64,000 bases of DNA from Gaiellasilicea sp963850995 (lineage in GTDB: Bacteria; Actinomycetota; Thermoleophilia; Gaiellales; Gaiellaceae): assembly GCA_963850995.1 (NCBI GenBank), contig CAWKNQ010000015.1, positions 13,805 to 77,804 on the forward strand, given 5' to 3'. Made by a program: the position numbers and the translations under genes. This document shows positions 18,412-27,554 of this stretch, piece after piece; position 1 is the stretch's first letter, and each line of letters begins with the position of its first letter. The notes under the pieces are model-generated. The model was not told where the DNA came from. It did no database searches and was given only the letters and a program-made list of their open reading frames with translations.

Positions 18412-19587
18412 ATGAACCTGATCCAGCTGCTGCACACCGCCGTCGAGCACGGCGCGAGCGACGTCCACCTGAAGGTCGGCCAGCCGCCGATCGTCCGCCT
18501 CGACGGCGACCTCCAGCCGCTCGCCGGCTGGCCGACGCTCGACCCGGCGCTGCTCGAGGAGGTCCTGCGCGAGGTCGGCTCGAGCGCGCCGAAGCGGCTC
18601 GCCACCTTCGAGAGCACGGGCGAGCTCGACACGGCCTTCCAGCGGCCGGGCCTGCCCCGCTTCCGCGTCAACGCGTTCCGCCAGCGCGGCGACATCTCGT
18701 TCGCCTTCCGCGTGATCCCGCGCGAGGTGCCGAGCTTCGAGGCGCTGCAGCTGCCCCCGGGCGTCGCGCGGCTCGCCGAGGAGCACCGCGGCCTCGTCCT
18801 CGTCACGGGCGCCACCGGCGCCGGCAAGACGACGACGCTCGCGGCCATGCTCGGCCACATCAACCGCACGCGGCGGCAGCACATCGTCACGATCGAGGAT
18901 CCGATCGAGATCCTGCACACCGACGCGAGCTGCATCGTCAACCAGCGCGAGGTCGGGCTCGACACCGGCTCGTTCCACGAGGCCCTGCGCCGCGTGCTGC
19001 GCCAGGACCCGGACATCATCCTGATCGGCGAGCTCCGCGACGCCGAGACGGCCGAGACCGCCCTCCAGGCGGCCGAGTCGGGCCACCTCGTCTTCTCGAC
19101 GATGCACACCGTCGACGCGGCCGAGACCGTCGGCCGCCTGGTCGAGTTCTTCCCCGCGATCAAGCAGCCGCAGGTGCGCTCGATCCTCGCCGGCGTCCTC
19201 AAGGGCGTCGTCAGCCAGCGGCTCCTTCCGCGCGCCAACGGCGGCCGCGTCGCCGCGGTCGAGGTGATGATCACGAACAGCCGCATCGCCGACCTGATCC
19301 GCGAGAACAAGCCGGAGTTCATCCACGAGGCGATCGCCGACGGCACGTTCTTCGACATGCAGACGCTGTCGCGCGCCCTGATCGACCTCGTCATCGCCGG
19401 CGACGTCGACCGCGAGACCGCCGCGAACGCCGCGCCCAACCGCCACGACTTCCTGATCGCGCTCGAGCACGCGCTCAAGCAGCACGCGCTCGGGCCGGTG
19501 ACCGAGGCGGACGAGGACGACGCGGTCGTCGGGCTCGTCACGACGTCCGAGTCGCCGGACGCGCTCGGCTCGCTGCGGATCGCATGA
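18412..19587 (+). CDS. PilT/PilU-type pilus ATPase (first copy)
   Basis: 391 residues of the PilT class. The N-terminal domain (HGASDVHLKVGQPPIVRLDG) precedes a RecA-like core with P-loop GATGAGKTTT near residue 140, Asp box TIEDPIEILH, Walker B IILIGELRDAETAE and His box GHLVFSTMHT. The AIRNLIREGK-like motif of retraction ATPases is altered to SRIADLIRENK, and the P-loop differs from the common GPTGSGKST, so it may be a PilU-like accessory motor rather than the main one. Its stop overlaps the ATG of the next prepilin gene. It would act on the cytoplasmic face of the pilus machine. Confidence 0.85.
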   Translation: MNLIQLLHTAVEHGASDVHLKVGQPPIVRLDGDLQPLAGWPTLDPALLEEVLREVGSSAPKRLATFESTGELDTAFQRPGLPRFRVNAFRQRGDISFAFRVIPREVPSFEALQLPPGVARLAEEHRGLVLVTGATGAGKTTTLAAMLGHINRTRRQHIVTIEDPIEILHTDASCIVNQREVGLDTGSFHEALRRVLRQDPDIILIGELRDAETAETALQAAESGHLVFSTMHTVDAAETVGRLVEFFPAIKQPQVRSILAGVLKGVVSQRLLPRANGGRVAAVEVMITNSRIADLIRENKPEFIHEAIADGTFFDMQTLSRALIDLVIAGDVDRETAANAAPNRHDFLIALEHALKQHALGPVTEADEDDAVVGLVTTSESPDALGSLRIA

Positions 19588-20456
19588 CCGGCAGGGCGCT
19601 CCGCGCCATCCGGGCCCGGCTCGTCGCGGCCGACGGCGTCACGCTCACCGAGATGCTGGTCGTGCTGGCGATCCTCGCTGATCGTCCTCGCGCGGCATGA
19701 CGACGCTGTTCGTCTCGGCGTCGAACGTCGCAGGTCGACCAGACGAACCGGGTCGAGGCGCAGCAGGAACGCGCGGCTCGCGCTCGACTCGCTGCGCCGC
19801 GAGATCCACTGCGCGATCGGCGGTCACCGCCGGTCACGTCCTCGTCGCTGCACGATCACGCTCGCCGGGCTACTGCCAGAACGCCGGCACGACGCTCCGA
19901 CGTCGTTCACGCTGGTGCGCCGTCGGCGGCCGGCGCCGTACGCGCTCTGGCGCTACACGGCGACGCGTGCTCCGGCACCGGCGCGAGAAGGCCGAGTCTA
20001 CGTCGCCTCCAACGCGGTCTTCACCTGCACCGCGCGACCGTCTCCGGCGCCGACGCTGCACCGGGCTGCGACCGGCGGCGCTCGGCCGGGACGTACGTCT
20101 ACGACGTCACCGCGGTCGACGCAGCGGCGACGAGACCTCGGGACGACGCGAGCATCACGTTCGCGACGCGACGACACGAACCGGTCACGGTCAGCTGGCC
20201 TGCGCTCGCGGTAGCGGTTCCTACAACGTCTACGGGCGCGACGACGGCTCGACCACGGTCGACGGTCTGCGGCTGCTCGCGATCACGACGACGACCTCGC
20301 GTACGTCGACACCGGCGCCGCGTTCGCGTCCATGGCCGCCGCCGCCGCTCGGCACGTCGGGATCTCGCTCGCCTGTCGACGTGACGCCGGCGAACGCGAG
20401 CCAGCGCTACACGCTCGCCGACGACATCGTCCTCCGGAACAGCGGCGAGAGGCTGA
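19584..20456 (+). CDS. PilW/prepilin-like protein (multiple frameshifts)
   Basis: It begins with a prepilin signal: a basic leader, then DGVTLTEMLVVLAIL, where the peptidase would cut after Gly and methylate Val. From about 19680 the frame shifts repeatedly. Recognisable pieces include TTLFVSASN, ARLALDSLRREIHC, TYVYDVTAVDA, GSYNVYGRDDGSTTVDGLRL and SQRYTLADDIVLRNSGER. The middle segments resemble a fibronectin-type beta domain. It overlaps PilT at ATGA and ends just before pilD. The extra bases are probably assembly errors, but decay is not excluded. Confidence 0.6.
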
Positions 20457-20457
20457 C

Positions 20458-21206
20458 GTGCACGCAGGGCTCGCCGCCATCGCCCTCGTCCCCGGCCTCG
20501 CGCTCGGGAGCTTCCTCAACGTCGTCGCGGCGCGCGTGCCGCTGCGGCGCTCGGTCGTCAAGCCGGCGTCCGCCTGCATGAGCTGCGGCACGACGCTCGC
20601 CTGGTACGACAACATCCCGCTCGTCTCGTGGGCCATGCTCCGCGGCCGCTGCCGCTCCTGCGGCACGACGATCCCGTGGAAGTACCCGCTCGTCGAGCTC
20701 GTCACGGGACTCCTCGTGGCCGCGTGCGTCCTCGCCTTCGGGCTCACCTGGGACGCCGCCGTCGCCTCGTTCTTCTGCGCGACGCTCGTCGCCGTCTCGG
20801 TGACCGACCTCGAGCGCCGGATCATCCCGAACCGGATCGTCCTGCCCGCCGCGGCCGTCGTGCTCGCGGCGCAGACGCTGCTCCACCCCTCGCCCGAGTG
20901 GCTGATCGGCGGGCTCGCGGCGTCCGGCTTCCTCTTCATCGCCGCGCTCGCCTATCCCGGCCGGGATGGGCATGGGCGACGTCAAGCTCGCGCTGCTGCT
21001 CGGCGTCATGCTCGGCCGCGTCGCTCCCGTCGCGCTGATGGTCGCGATGGTGAGCGCGCTCGTGCCCGCCGTCGTCCTGCTCGCGCGGCACGGCCAGGCC
21101 GCGCGGAAGATGGGCATCCCGTTCGGGCCCGTTCCTCGCGTTCGGCGGCCTCGTCGGGCTCTTCGCGGGCGAGGCGATCCTCGACGCGTACCTGGGACTG
21201 CTTTGA
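20458..21206 (+). CDS. pilD: Type IV prepilin peptidase (two frameshifts)
   Basis: About 248 residues once two extra bases (C20962 and G21131) are skipped. The methylase-like N-terminus has GSFLNVVAARVPL and two CxxC pairs (CMSCGTTLAW, CRSCG) that bind zinc in PilD. The aspartic-peptidase residues are in SVTDLERRIIPN and GMGDVKLA. Several membrane helices follow. It cleaves prepilin leaders and methylates the new N-terminus. The GTG start directly follows the preceding gene, and the TGA overlaps the ATG of pilB. Confidence 0.85.
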
Positions 21207-22999
21207 TGCGTCTGACGAAGATGAGCTTCGACACCCCAGACCTCCGGCTCGTCGACGACGACGGCGACGGCGACGAGCCCACGCCTGCCCCGCCGGACGC
21301 CGGAGTCGGCGAGCGCAGCCACGCCGACCTCGTCTCCGAGGTGATCGGCGAGGCCGGCCTGCTGCCGGCGGAGAAGCTCGACCAGGTGCGCCGCCAGGCC
21401 GTCGACACCTCCTTCTCGCAGGCGCTCGTCGACGAGGGCCTCGCGAGCTCGCTCGGCGTCGCCCGCACGCTCGCCGAGCAGTACCACCTGCCGCTCGTCG
21501 ACCTCGCCGTCGCCGGCGTCGACGCCGAGGCGGCGAAGACGATCGCGCTGCCGGTGCTCGAGCGCGTCTGCGCGATCCCGTTCGCGAGCGACGGCGCGAC
21601 CCTCAAGGTCGCGATCACCGACCCGCAGAACGTGCAGGGCCTCGACGAGCTGCGGCTCGCGACCCAGCGCCCGATCGAGTTCTTCGTCGCAGCCAAGAGC
21701 GACGTCCTCACCGAGCTGCGCCGGCTCTCGCGCGCCTCCGAGGCGCTCAACGCCACCTTCGAGGAGGCCGCCGCCGAGGTCGAAGGCGAGGAGGACGACC
21801 TCGAGGCCGACGACGGCATCTCCGACGCGCCGCTCGTCCGGCTCGTCAACTCGATCATCTTCCAGGCCGCCGAGGAGGGCGCGAGCGACATCCACGTCGA
21901 GCCGCAGGAGGACGAGCTCGTCGTCCGCTACCGCATCGACGGCGTCCTCCACGTCGCCCAGCGGATCCCGAAGAAGCTCACCCCGGGCGTGACCACCCGC
22001 CTGAAGGTGCTCGCCAAGCTCGACATCGCCGAGCGGCGGAAGCCGCAGGACGGCCGCATCACGCTGACCGCCGCCGCCGCCGGCCGCATGCTCGACATCC
22101 GCGTCGCGACGCTGCCGACGGTCGAGGGCGAGACGGTGACGATGCGCCTGCTCGACAAGTCGCGCGAGGTGCCGACGCTCGAGTCGCTCGGGCTCTCCGA
22201 GCGGATGCGCGAGCAACTGTCCGCGATCGTCGCGAAGCCGACCGGCGCGCTGCTCGTCACCGGCCCGACCGGCTCGGGCAAGTCGACCACCCTCTACGCG
22301 GCGCTCGCGGCGATCAGCCGCCCGGAGATCAACGTGATCACCGTCGAGGACCCGGTCGAGTACCGGCTCGGCGGGATCAAGCAGGTGCAGATCAACCCGC
22401 GCGCCGGGCTCACGTTCGCGACCGCGCTCCGCTCGATCCTCCGCTCCGACCCCGACGTCGTCATGGTCGGCGAGGTCCGCGACGGCGAGACGGCGCGCAT
22501 CTCGATCGAGGCGGCCCTCACCGGCCACCTCGTGCTCTCGACGCTGCACACGAACGACGCCCCGTCCGCGCTGACGCGGCTGAACGAGATGGGCGTCGAG
22601 CCCTTCATCACCGGCGCCGCCGTCTCGGCCGTGCTCGCGCAGCGGCTCGCGCGCAAGCTCTGCGGGCACTGCTCCGTCGAGTACCAGCCGGGGCACGAGG
22701 AGCTGCGCTCCCTGCACGTCGACGAGGAGACGCTCGCCTCGATCGCCGGCTCGACCTTCCGCCGCCGGGTCGGCTGCGCCCGCTGCGGCAACACGGGCTA
22801 CAAGGGCCGGATCGGCGTCTTCCAGCTGCTCGAGATGACGCCGCGGCTGGAGCAGCTCGCCTCGGCGAACGCGCCCCGCGAGGAGATCGAGCGCGCCGCG
22901 TACTCCGACGGGATGCGCTCGCTCTGGCACGACGGCGTCGCCAAGGTCGCCGCCGGGGTCACGACGGTCGAAGAGCTCGCCCGCGTCTGCACCGTCTGA
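21206..22999 (+). CDS. pilB: Type IV pilus extension ATPase
   Basis: 597 residues. An N-terminal MshEN/T2SSE_N region (SHADLVSEVIGEAGLLPAEK, FSQALVDEGLAS) may bind a nucleotide second messenger. An acidic linker leads into the secretion ATPase core: P-loop GPTGSGKSTT, TVEDPVEYRLGGIKQ, Walker B VVMVGEVRDGETA, His box HLVLSTLHTNDA. Zinc-binding CGHC and CARCG pairs (CxxC) flank the end of the core. It drives pilin polymerisation from the cytoplasm. Coupled to pilD by a TGATG overlap. Confidence 0.93.
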   Translation: MRLTKMSFDTPDLRLVDDDGDGDEPTPAPPDAGVGERSHADLVSEVIGEAGLLPAEKLDQVRRQAVDTSFSQALVDEGLASSLGVARTLAEQYHLPLVDLAVAGVDAEAAKTIALPVLERVCAIPFASDGATLKVAITDPQNVQGLDELRLATQRPIEFFVAAKSDVLTELRRLSRASEALNATFEEAAAEVEGEEDDLEADDGISDAPLVRLVNSIIFQAAEEGASDIHVEPQEDELVVRYRIDGVLHVAQRIPKKLTPGVTTRLKVLAKLDIAERRKPQDGRITLTAAAAGRMLDIRVATLPTVEGETVTMRLLDKSREVPTLESLGLSERMREQLSAIVAKPTGALLVTGPTGSGKSTTLYAALAAISRPEINVITVEDPVEYRLGGIKQVQINPRAGLTFATALRSILRSDPDVVMVGEVRDGETARISIEAALTGHLVLSTLHTNDAPSALTRLNEMGVEPFITGAAVSAVLAQRLARKLCGHCSVEYQPGHEELRSLHVDEETLASIAGSTFRRRVGCARCGNTGYKGRIGVFQLLEMTPRLEQLASANAPREEIERAAYSDGMRSLWHDGVAKVAAGVTTVEELARVCTV

Positions 23000-23010
23000 G
23001 CCCGCCTGAT

Positions 23011-23050
23011 CACCCGTCCGGGGGTAGTCACGCGTGGGGTGCGGCCGATA
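23011..23050 (+). promoter_or_regulatory. Pilus-type promoter motif upstream of 23059
   Basis: CACCCGTCCGGGGGTAG is followed after 17 bases by GCCGATA, which matches the sigma-28-type -10 box, 8 bases before the ATG. It shares the layout of the sites at 16603 and 23334. Confidence 0.5.
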
Positions 23051-23058
23051 GTGGGGAC

Positions 23059-23313
23059 ATGGAGACTGCGGCTCCCCTCCTCGACGACGCGTCTGCCGGC
23101 TGGCAGGTCACGCGCGACGGCGTCCTCGTCGCGAGCGTGACCACGCGCCCCGACGGGGCGGGAGTCGTCGTCGCCACGCAGGTCTACGGCGAGGCGAGCG
23201 ACGCCGAGCGGATCCGTCCCTACCGGTTCGCCGACCGGGACGCCGCCGACGCGTTCGTGCGCGACCTCGTCGCCTCGTTCTCGTACCTCGGCTGCCAGGT
23301 CGCGCGCGCGTAG
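23059..23313 (+). CDS. Small protein encoded between pilB and pilA
   Basis: 84 residues, no signal peptide. The central strands (GWQVTRDGVLVASVTTRPDG) and the acidic helix (DRDAADAFVRDLVASFSYLGC) suggest a small alpha/beta fold with one cysteine. No family is recognised. It has its own promoter-like motif and lies inside the pilus locus, so a role in piliation or its regulation is likely but unproved. Confidence 0.6.
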   Translation: METAAPLLDDASAGWQVTRDGVLVASVTTRPDGAGVVVATQVYGEASDAERIRPYRFADRDAADAFVRDLVASFSYLGCQVARA

Positions 23314-23333
23314 TCACCCCTTCGAGGGAGGCG

Positions 23334-23378
23334 AGATACCCCGAAAGGGGGTGACCGCATCCCCCGCGGTGGGCGATA
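23334..23378 (+). promoter_or_regulatory. Pilus-type promoter motif upstream of pilA
   Basis: A TACCCC-GAAA-GGGGGT palindrome is followed after 18 bases by GGCGATA; the pilA ATG is 44 bases further on. Third member of the set with 16603 and 23011. Confidence 0.5.
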
Positions 23379-23421
23379 TCAGATGAGTTCCGTTCAACGA
23401 CGCACGACGAAGGAGAAAGGC

Positions 23422-23832
23422 ATGACCAAGCTTCGCCAGCGGCTGCAGCGCGAGGAGGGCTTCACCCTCATCGAGCTTCTGGTCGTCATCGTCATCATCG
23501 GGATCCTGCTCGCGATCGCAGTCCCGTCGTACCTCGGCTTCAAGGATCGCGCGAACGAGAAGGCCGCGCAGGCGAACGTCCGCGCGGCGGTCCCGTCGGC
23601 GGAGGCGTACTACGCCGACCACGGCACGTACACGTACGCCGGCATGACGCGCGCCGACTCTGCCGGTCGATCGACAGCGGGCTCTCGCTCGACGTCGCTG
23701 ACGGCTCCGGCAGCCACGCGTCGACCTCGTACTGCCTCGACGCGACACGGTCGGGCGACGCGACGTGCGCAGCGTCGTACGGCCTCGGTGCCGCTCGGCG
23801 GCGACTACGACGCAGACCGGCCCTGCACGTAG
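23422..23832 (+). CDS. pilA: Major type IV pilin-like prepilin (internal compensating frameshifts)
   Basis: The start is textbook: basic leader with EEGFTLIELLVVIVIIGILL, i.e. cleavage after Gly, Phe+1 and Glu+5, then the long N-terminal helix to KAAQANVRAAV. Residues up to GTYTYAGM are intact. Between about 23650 and 23790 a different frame codes better (RSIDSGLSLDVADGSGSH, SYCLDATRSGD), then the original frame resumes to DRPCT and stop. The net frame is conserved, so two or more indels compensate. ATG 23422 has AAGGAG 7 bases upstream. It forms the pilus fibre after PilD processing. Confidence 0.82.
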   Translation: MTKLRQRLQREEGFTLIELLVVIVIIGILLAIAVPSYLGFKDRANEKAAQANVRAAVPSAEAYYADHGTYTYAGMTRADSAGRSTAGSRSTSLTAPAATRRPRTASTRHGRATRRAQRRTASVPLGGDYDADRPCT

Positions 23833-23979
23833 CGACTCGCGTGCGACGCAGCCGTCGACGGCGTAGCGGCGTCGCAGCAGGCCAGCGTCGACTCGCGCTG
23901 CAGCGAGGGGCGCGGCTCGTCCGCGCTCGCCTCGCATCGACTCAAGCCGAAGCCGCCAAGTGTCGAAAGGAAGCAGCGT

Positions 23980-25119
23980 GTGGCGAACACTTTGCAATCG
24001 ATTGACGAGCTGCTGGGCGTGATGGTCGAGCACAACGCCTCCGACCTCCACCTCGCCGCCGGATCGCCGCCCGTGATCCGGGTCAACGGCCGCCTGCAGC
24101 GGGTGCCGGGGCTCGACAAGCTCGTCCCCGAGGACACGCGCACGATCGTCTACCGGATCCTCTCGACCGAGCAGCAGAAGACGCTCGAGACGCGCCGGCA
24201 GATCGACTTCTCCTACGAGATTCCGGGCGTCGCGCGCTTCCGCGTCAACGCCTACTTCCAGCGCACGAGCGTCGGCGCCGCCTTCCGCCTCGTCCCGGCC
24301 GAGATCAAGTCGCTCGAGCAGCTCGCGCTGCCGGAGCGGCTCTACGAGCTCGCCGACATGGCGCGCGGCCTGATCCTCGTCACCGGCCCGACCGGCTCGG
24401 GCAAGTCGACGACGCTCGCGGCGCTGCTCGACCACATCAACCAGACCCGGCACGAGCACATCCTCACGATCGAGGACCCGATCGAGTTCCTGCACAAGCA
24501 CAAGAGCTGCATCGTCAACCAGCGCGAGATCGGCTTCGACGCGACGACGTTCGCCGACTCGCTGCGCTCCGCGCTCCGCCAGGACCCGGACGTGATCCTC
24601 GTCGGCGAGATGCGCGACCTCGAGACGATCGGGACCGCGCTCACCGCCGCCGAGACCGGCCACCTCGTCTTCGCGACGCTGCACACCCAGAGCGCGCCGC
24701 AGACGATCGACCGCATCATCGACGTCTTCCCCGCCGGGCAGCAGGACCAGGTGCGGGCCCAGCTCGCCGGGACGCTGCAGGGGATCGTGACCCAGAACCT
24801 CGTCCCCACCGCCGACGGCAACGGCCGCGTGCCCGCGCTGGAGATCCTGATGCCCGACGACGCCGTCCGGAACCTGATCCGCCAGGCGAAGATCGAGCAG
24901 GTCTACTCGGTGATGCAGACGAGCTCCTCGCGCGGCATGCAGACGATGGAGCAGTCGCTCGCCGACCTCGCCATGCGGCGAGTGATCACGTCCGACATCG
25001 CCTTCTCGCGCTCGACGCGCCCCGAGCAGCTGCAAGGCCTGCTCGAGCGCGCCGGCTACACCGACCTCGCTTCTTTCAACCCCTCGAGCAACGGCCTCGT
25101 TCTGGCCGCGGAGGCATAG
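23980..25119 (+). CDS. pilT: Pilus retraction ATPase (second copy)
   Basis: 379 residues and canonical: HNASDLHLAAGSPPVIRVNG, P-loop GPTGSGKSTT, LTIEDPIEFLH, Walker B VILVGEMRDLETI, His box GHLVFATLHT and the retraction motif VRNLIRQAKIEQ. This is the better candidate for the true retraction motor of the two PilT-like genes here. The start is GTG after a GAAAGGAAG site. PilM follows after 3 bases, and PilM to PilO overlap one another. Confidence 0.92.
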   Translation: MANTLQSIDELLGVMVEHNASDLHLAAGSPPVIRVNGRLQRVPGLDKLVPEDTRTIVYRILSTEQQKTLETRRQIDFSYEIPGVARFRVNAYFQRTSVGAAFRLVPAEIKSLEQLALPERLYELADMARGLILVTGPTGSGKSTTLAALLDHINQTRHEHILTIEDPIEFLHKHKSCIVNQREIGFDATTFADSLRSALRQDPDVILVGEMRDLETIGTALTAAETGHLVFATLHTQSAPQTIDRIIDVFPAGQQDQVRAQLAGTLQGIVTQNLVPTADGNGRVPALEILMPDDAVRNLIRQAKIEQVYSVMQTSSSRGMQTMEQSLADLAMRRVITSDIAFSRSTRPEQLQGLLERAGYTDLASFNPSSNGLVLAAEA

Positions 25120-25122
25120 ACG

Positions 25123-26278
25123 ATGGACCTGAAGAAAGAGATCAAGCTGTCCGACCTCGTTCCGAGGCGGAAGCGGAAGCCCCGCGGCGCCAGCGTCGCG
25201 GCGCCGGCCAAGCCCAAGCGGCGCGCCGGCAAGCAGGAGCTCGTCGGCCTCAAGGTCGGCGCCTCGCAGCTCGCCGCCTCGCACGTCGTCAACAACGGCT
25301 CGGCGAAGCTCGTCAAGGTGGCGCGCCGACCGCTCGAGCGCGGCGTCGTCGTCGGCGGCGAGGTGCGCGACGTTGCTGCGCTCGCGCAGGCGCTCGACGC
25401 GCTCTTCGCGGAGCACAAGCTGCCGCGCCGCGGCGTTCGCCTCGGGCTCGCGACGAACCGGATCGGCGTGCGCGCCTTCGACGTCGACGGGATCGCCGAC
25501 GAGCGCCAGCTCGACAACGCGATCCGCTTCCGCGCCCACGAGGAAGTCGCGATCCCGATCGACCAGGCCCTGCTCGACTACCACGTCGTCGGCGAGACCG
25601 CCGACGAGGCCGGCAACGTCTCCCGCCGGATCCTGATGGCGGCGGCGTACCGCGAGTCGGTCGACCGCTTCGTCGCTGCCTGCCGGGCCGCGAACGTGGA
25701 GCTCGCCGGCATCGACCTGGAGGCGTTCGCGCTCCTGCGCGCGGTCGCGCCCGCCGGGCAGTCCGCGGCCGAGAAGCCGGTGGCCCTCGTCGCCGTCTCG
25801 CTCGGTCACGACCGCTCGACCCTCGCCATCTCCGACGGCACCGTCTGCGAGTTCACGCGCGTGCTCGAGTGGGGCGGCGGGAAGCTCGAGTCGGCGGTCG
25901 CGTTCGACCTCGGCGTCACGCCCGACGAGGCCCGCGAGCTGCTGCTCCGCGTCTCGCTCGAGGACGCCGCGGAGCTCGACGCGCAGTCTGCGTCGGTGCG
26001 ACAGGCCGTCCGCGGCGAGCTGCAGAAGCTCGCCCGCGAGCTCGTCGCCTCGCTCCAGTTCTACCAGTCCCAGTCGGGCTCGCTCGCGATCTCGGAGATC
26101 CTCGTCTCCGGCGGGACGAGCCGGATTCCCGGGCCTGCCGGAGGAGCTCCAGCGCCTCACGCGCGTGGGCGTCCGCCGCGCCGACCCGCTCGCCCATGTG
26201 GACGCGCCGGCCGACGTGCAGGCGCGTGACGACCTCGCTTCGCTCGCGATCGCGATCGGACTGGGGGTGGAGGCCTGA
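25123..26278 (+). CDS. pilM: Type IV pilus assembly protein PilM (one frameshift)
   Basis: About 384 residues once extra C26134 is skipped. It is an actin-like ATPase: LVGLKVGASQLAAS (phosphate loop region), NAIRFRAHEEVAIPI, ALVAVSLGHDRSTLAI and ILVSGGTSRIPG before the break, LPEELQRLTRV after it. A basic N-terminal extension (residues 1-38, PRRKRKPRG, KPKRRAGK) is longer than usual. PilM sits in the cytoplasm and binds the PilN N-terminus. The stop overlaps the pilN ATG (TGATG). Confidence 0.87.
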
Positions 26279-26919
26279 TGCAAGCCGTCAACCTTCTTCC
26301 GCTCGACGCTCGTCCCGGCAGCCGCTGGCTCGCGGCAGGCCGCGAGGCTTCCGCGCGCCGCGTCCTCTCCGGGGCCGGTATCACCGCGGGCGTCCTCGCC
26401 CTGTCGTTCGGCGGTCTCTTCATCCACCAGCGGGGCGTCGTCGACGATCGCCGCTCGGCGCTGCACGACGTCGAGACGCGGCTCGTCGCCGCGCAGGCGC
26501 GGGCGGCCGAGGTGCAGGCCGCCCAGGCGGCCAGCGCAGCGCGGCTGACCGCGTTCCAGACCGTCGTCGCCCAGCGGCTCGCCTGGGAGGACGTCCTGCG
26601 TGACCTCTCCCGCGTGCTTCCCGCCAACGTCTGGCTGCAGAGCCTGAACGCGACCTCGCCGTCGCCGACCGCCACTGCGGCGGGTGCTGCGGCTCCGGTC
26701 GCGGCGTCGACGCCGGCGGCCGCTCCGGCTGCAACGCCGGTCGGCTTCACCGTCACCGGCAGCGCCGACTCGCAGGTGCGGGTCGCGCAGGTGCTCGACC
26801 GGCTGGCGCTCCTCCCCTGGCTGTCGAACGTGACGCTGCAGTCGAGCGTCCGCGGCGGCGAAGGGTCGTCCGTGCAGTTCACGATCGGAGCGACTCTCGG
26901 CTCCACTGGAGGTCGATGA
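26278..26919 (+). CDS. pilN: Type IV pilus assembly protein PilN
   Basis: 213 residues. The cytoplasmic start QAVNLLPLD matches the PilM-binding NLLP motif. One membrane helix (ITAGVLALSFGGLFI), a periplasmic-side coiled coil (QARAAEVQAAQAAS), then a ferredoxin-like domain (VWLQSLNATSP, ALLPWLSNVTLQSS) interrupted by an Ala/Pro/Thr-rich insert. Coupled to pilM and pilO. Confidence 0.87.
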   Translation: MQAVNLLPLDARPGSRWLAAGREASARRVLSGAGITAGVLALSFGGLFIHQRGVVDDRRSALHDVETRLVAAQARAAEVQAAQAASAARLTAFQTVVAQRLAWEDVLRDLSRVLPANVWLQSLNATSPSPTATAAGAAAPVAASTPAAAPAATPVGFTVTGSADSQVRVAQVLDRLALLPWLSNVTLQSSVRGGEGSSVQFTIGATLGSTGGR

Positions 26920-27554
26920 TGATCGAGCGCCTCAACGGCCGTGTGGCCATCGCTGTTGCCGCGGCCGGGCTCCTGCTCGTCGCGCTGGTCGGCTGGTTCG
27001 GCGTCGTCTCGCCGCAGCGGTCGAAGGCGGCGGAGCTGTCCGTGAAGATCGACGACGCCAATGTGCAGCTCGTAACCGCGCAGGCGCTCGTCCGCGGGCA
27101 GGCCCTGCTCCAGAGCAAGGCGGAGCTCGCCACGCTGAAGACGGCGATTCCCGAGGAAGTCGAGATGCCGGCGATCCTGCGGCAGCTCTCGAAGGCGTCG
27201 GCGCGCTCGCGTGTCCGCATCACCGGGATCACACCCGGGGCGGCCGTCGCGTCCGGTGCGTCCAACGTCGTGCCGATCAACGTCACGGTCGAGGGCCGCT
27301 ACTTCGGGCTGCGCAACTTCCTGCGGCTGCTGCGCGCGAGCGCCGACCTCCGCGGCGAGAACGTGAAGGCGTCCGGACGGCTCTTCGCCGTCGACTCGAT
27401 CCAGTTCACGGGCGGCGGCACGACCGGCAACCTGGTGAACGCGACCCTCGCGGTCACGGCGTTCGCCTTCCCGGAGGCCGCCGCACCGCCCACGGCGGCA
27501 GGGACGCTCTCCGCTCCCTCCGACGCCGAGGTGGCGGAGGCGGCGGGCAAGTGA
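26916..27554 (+). CDS. pilO: Type IV pilus assembly protein PilO
   Basis: 212 residues: one N-terminal helix (AAGLLLVALVGWFGVVSP), a coiled coil, then the PilO domain (EVEMPAILRQLSKAS, INVTVEGRYFGLRNFLRLL). It pairs with PilN in the inner-membrane alignment complex. Its ATG overlaps the pilN stop and its stop overlaps the next start. Confidence 0.87.
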   Translation: MMIERLNGRVAIAVAAAGLLLVALVGWFGVVSPQRSKAAELSVKIDDANVQLVTAQALVRGQALLQSKAELATLKTAIPEEVEMPAILRQLSKASARSRVRITGITPGAAVASGASNVVPINVTVEGRYFGLRNFLRLLRASADLRGENVKASGRLFAVDSIQFTGGGTTGNLVNATLAVTAFAFPEAAAPPTAAGTLSAPSDAEVAEAAGK

